6,067 nt of DNA, taken from the NCBI GenBank assembly GCA_013140405.1, contig JABFSV010000125.1, forward strand, positions 1-6,067. The letters are read 5' to 3'. Shown here in pieces: positions 5,947 to 6,067 of this stretch. How positions within the stretch are numbered: position 1 is the first letter of the stretch; each line of letters begins with the position of its first letter. The translations under genes and the position numbers were made by a program. Source of the stretch: Methyloglobulus sp. GTDB lineage: Bacteria; Pseudomonadota; Gammaproteobacteria; Methylococcales; Methylomonadaceae. The notes beneath the pieces were generated by a model, which had not been told where the DNA came from, ran no database searches, and saw only the letters and a program-made list of their open reading frames with translations.

Positions 5947-6067
5947 GATTTCACCTGCCGTAAAGTCTTGATAAAGGTAAGCGCATCTTGATAGCCGATG
6001 ACGCGTAAGGATTTGGTTTCTTGTTCATTGCCATTAAAAAACAGGATGGCAGGCGGGCCAATCAAAT
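5943..6067 (-). CDS. dsbD: DsbD-like thiol:disulfide interchange protein, C-terminal 40 residues
   Basis: Only the last 40 codons are inside the window, ending at the TGA at 5943-5945. They read LIGPPAILFFNGNEQE, then RVIGYQDALTFIKTLRQ. The GPPAILFF stretch with its cis-proline, followed by a Gly-Tyr loop and the last helix, matches the end of the C-terminal thioredoxin domain of DsbD, where the usual form is GPPTxLFF. DsbD carries electrons from cytoplasmic thioredoxin to periplasmic thiol reductases such as the TlpA-like protein encoded next. The transmembrane part and the CxxC site lie outside, so another thioredoxin-fold protein remains possible. Confidence 0.75.
   Translation of the reverse strand, partial: LIGPPAILFFNGNEQETKSLRVIGYQDALTFIKTLRQVKS
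5951..5956 (-). promoter_or_regulatory. Ribosome binding site for the TlpA-like gene
   Basis: AGGTGA on the minus strand lies 4 bases before the ATG at 5946, within the end of the DsbD-like gene. It supports this start and coupled expression. Confidence 0.65.

Overview
The window looks like chromosomal DNA from a gammaproteobacterium. Two observations suggest this: the mtnB-mtnD-mtnC methionine-salvage order, and a DsbD-like gene followed by a TlpA-like gene. A methanotroph-type (Methylococcales-like) host is possible, but the sequence does not prove it. Most genes have moderate GC. The left 0.8 kb is clearly more AT-rich.

Layout, left to right. (1) Positions 1-778, minus strand: an RlmN/Cfr-family radical-SAM RNA methyltransferase. 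It has a TTG start with a good ribosome binding site, and its C-terminus lies beyond the window. (2) Positions 779-974: no recognisable gene, only a weak hairpin. (3) Positions 975-2776, minus strand: a two-gene operon, membrane-fusion protein then MacB/LolD-type ABC ATPase, joined by a GTGA overlap. No FtsX/MacB-type permease gene is visible on either side. (4) Positions 2777-3065: the divergent intergenic region, with a possible promoter for the efflux operon and a large imperfect inverted repeat (2910-3017) of the dispersed type whose chance translation reads 'VRPELVEG'. (5) Positions 3066-5376, plus strand: mtnB, mtnD and mtnC coupled by ATGA overlaps, then, 9 bases later, an EVE-domain (PUA-like fold) gene. 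(6) Positions 5377-6067, minus strand, convergent with the salvage operon: the last 40 codons of a DsbD-like gene, overlapping by ATGA a TlpA/ResA-type thioredoxin-like gene.

How the genes work together. MtnB (dehydratase), MtnC (enolase-phosphatase) and MtnD (acireductone dioxygenase) catalyse three consecutive steps that turn methylthioribulose-1-phosphate into the 2-keto precursor of methionine. The upstream enzymes (MtnA with MtnK or MtnP) and the final transaminase are not in the window. The DsbD-like and TlpA-like proteins form a plausible pair in which DsbD passes electrons across the inner membrane to a membrane-anchored periplasmic thiol reductase. The adaptor and ATPase look like two parts of a tripartite efflux or export system that needs a permease encoded elsewhere.

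I see no CRISPR array, tRNA, rRNA, transposase, phage gene or clear defence system. The most unusual points are the permease-less transporter pair, two cysteines placed symmetrically in the adaptor's coiled-coil hairpin, the AT-rich RlmN-like gene with non-standard residues in conserved motifs, and the repeat lying just before mtnB.
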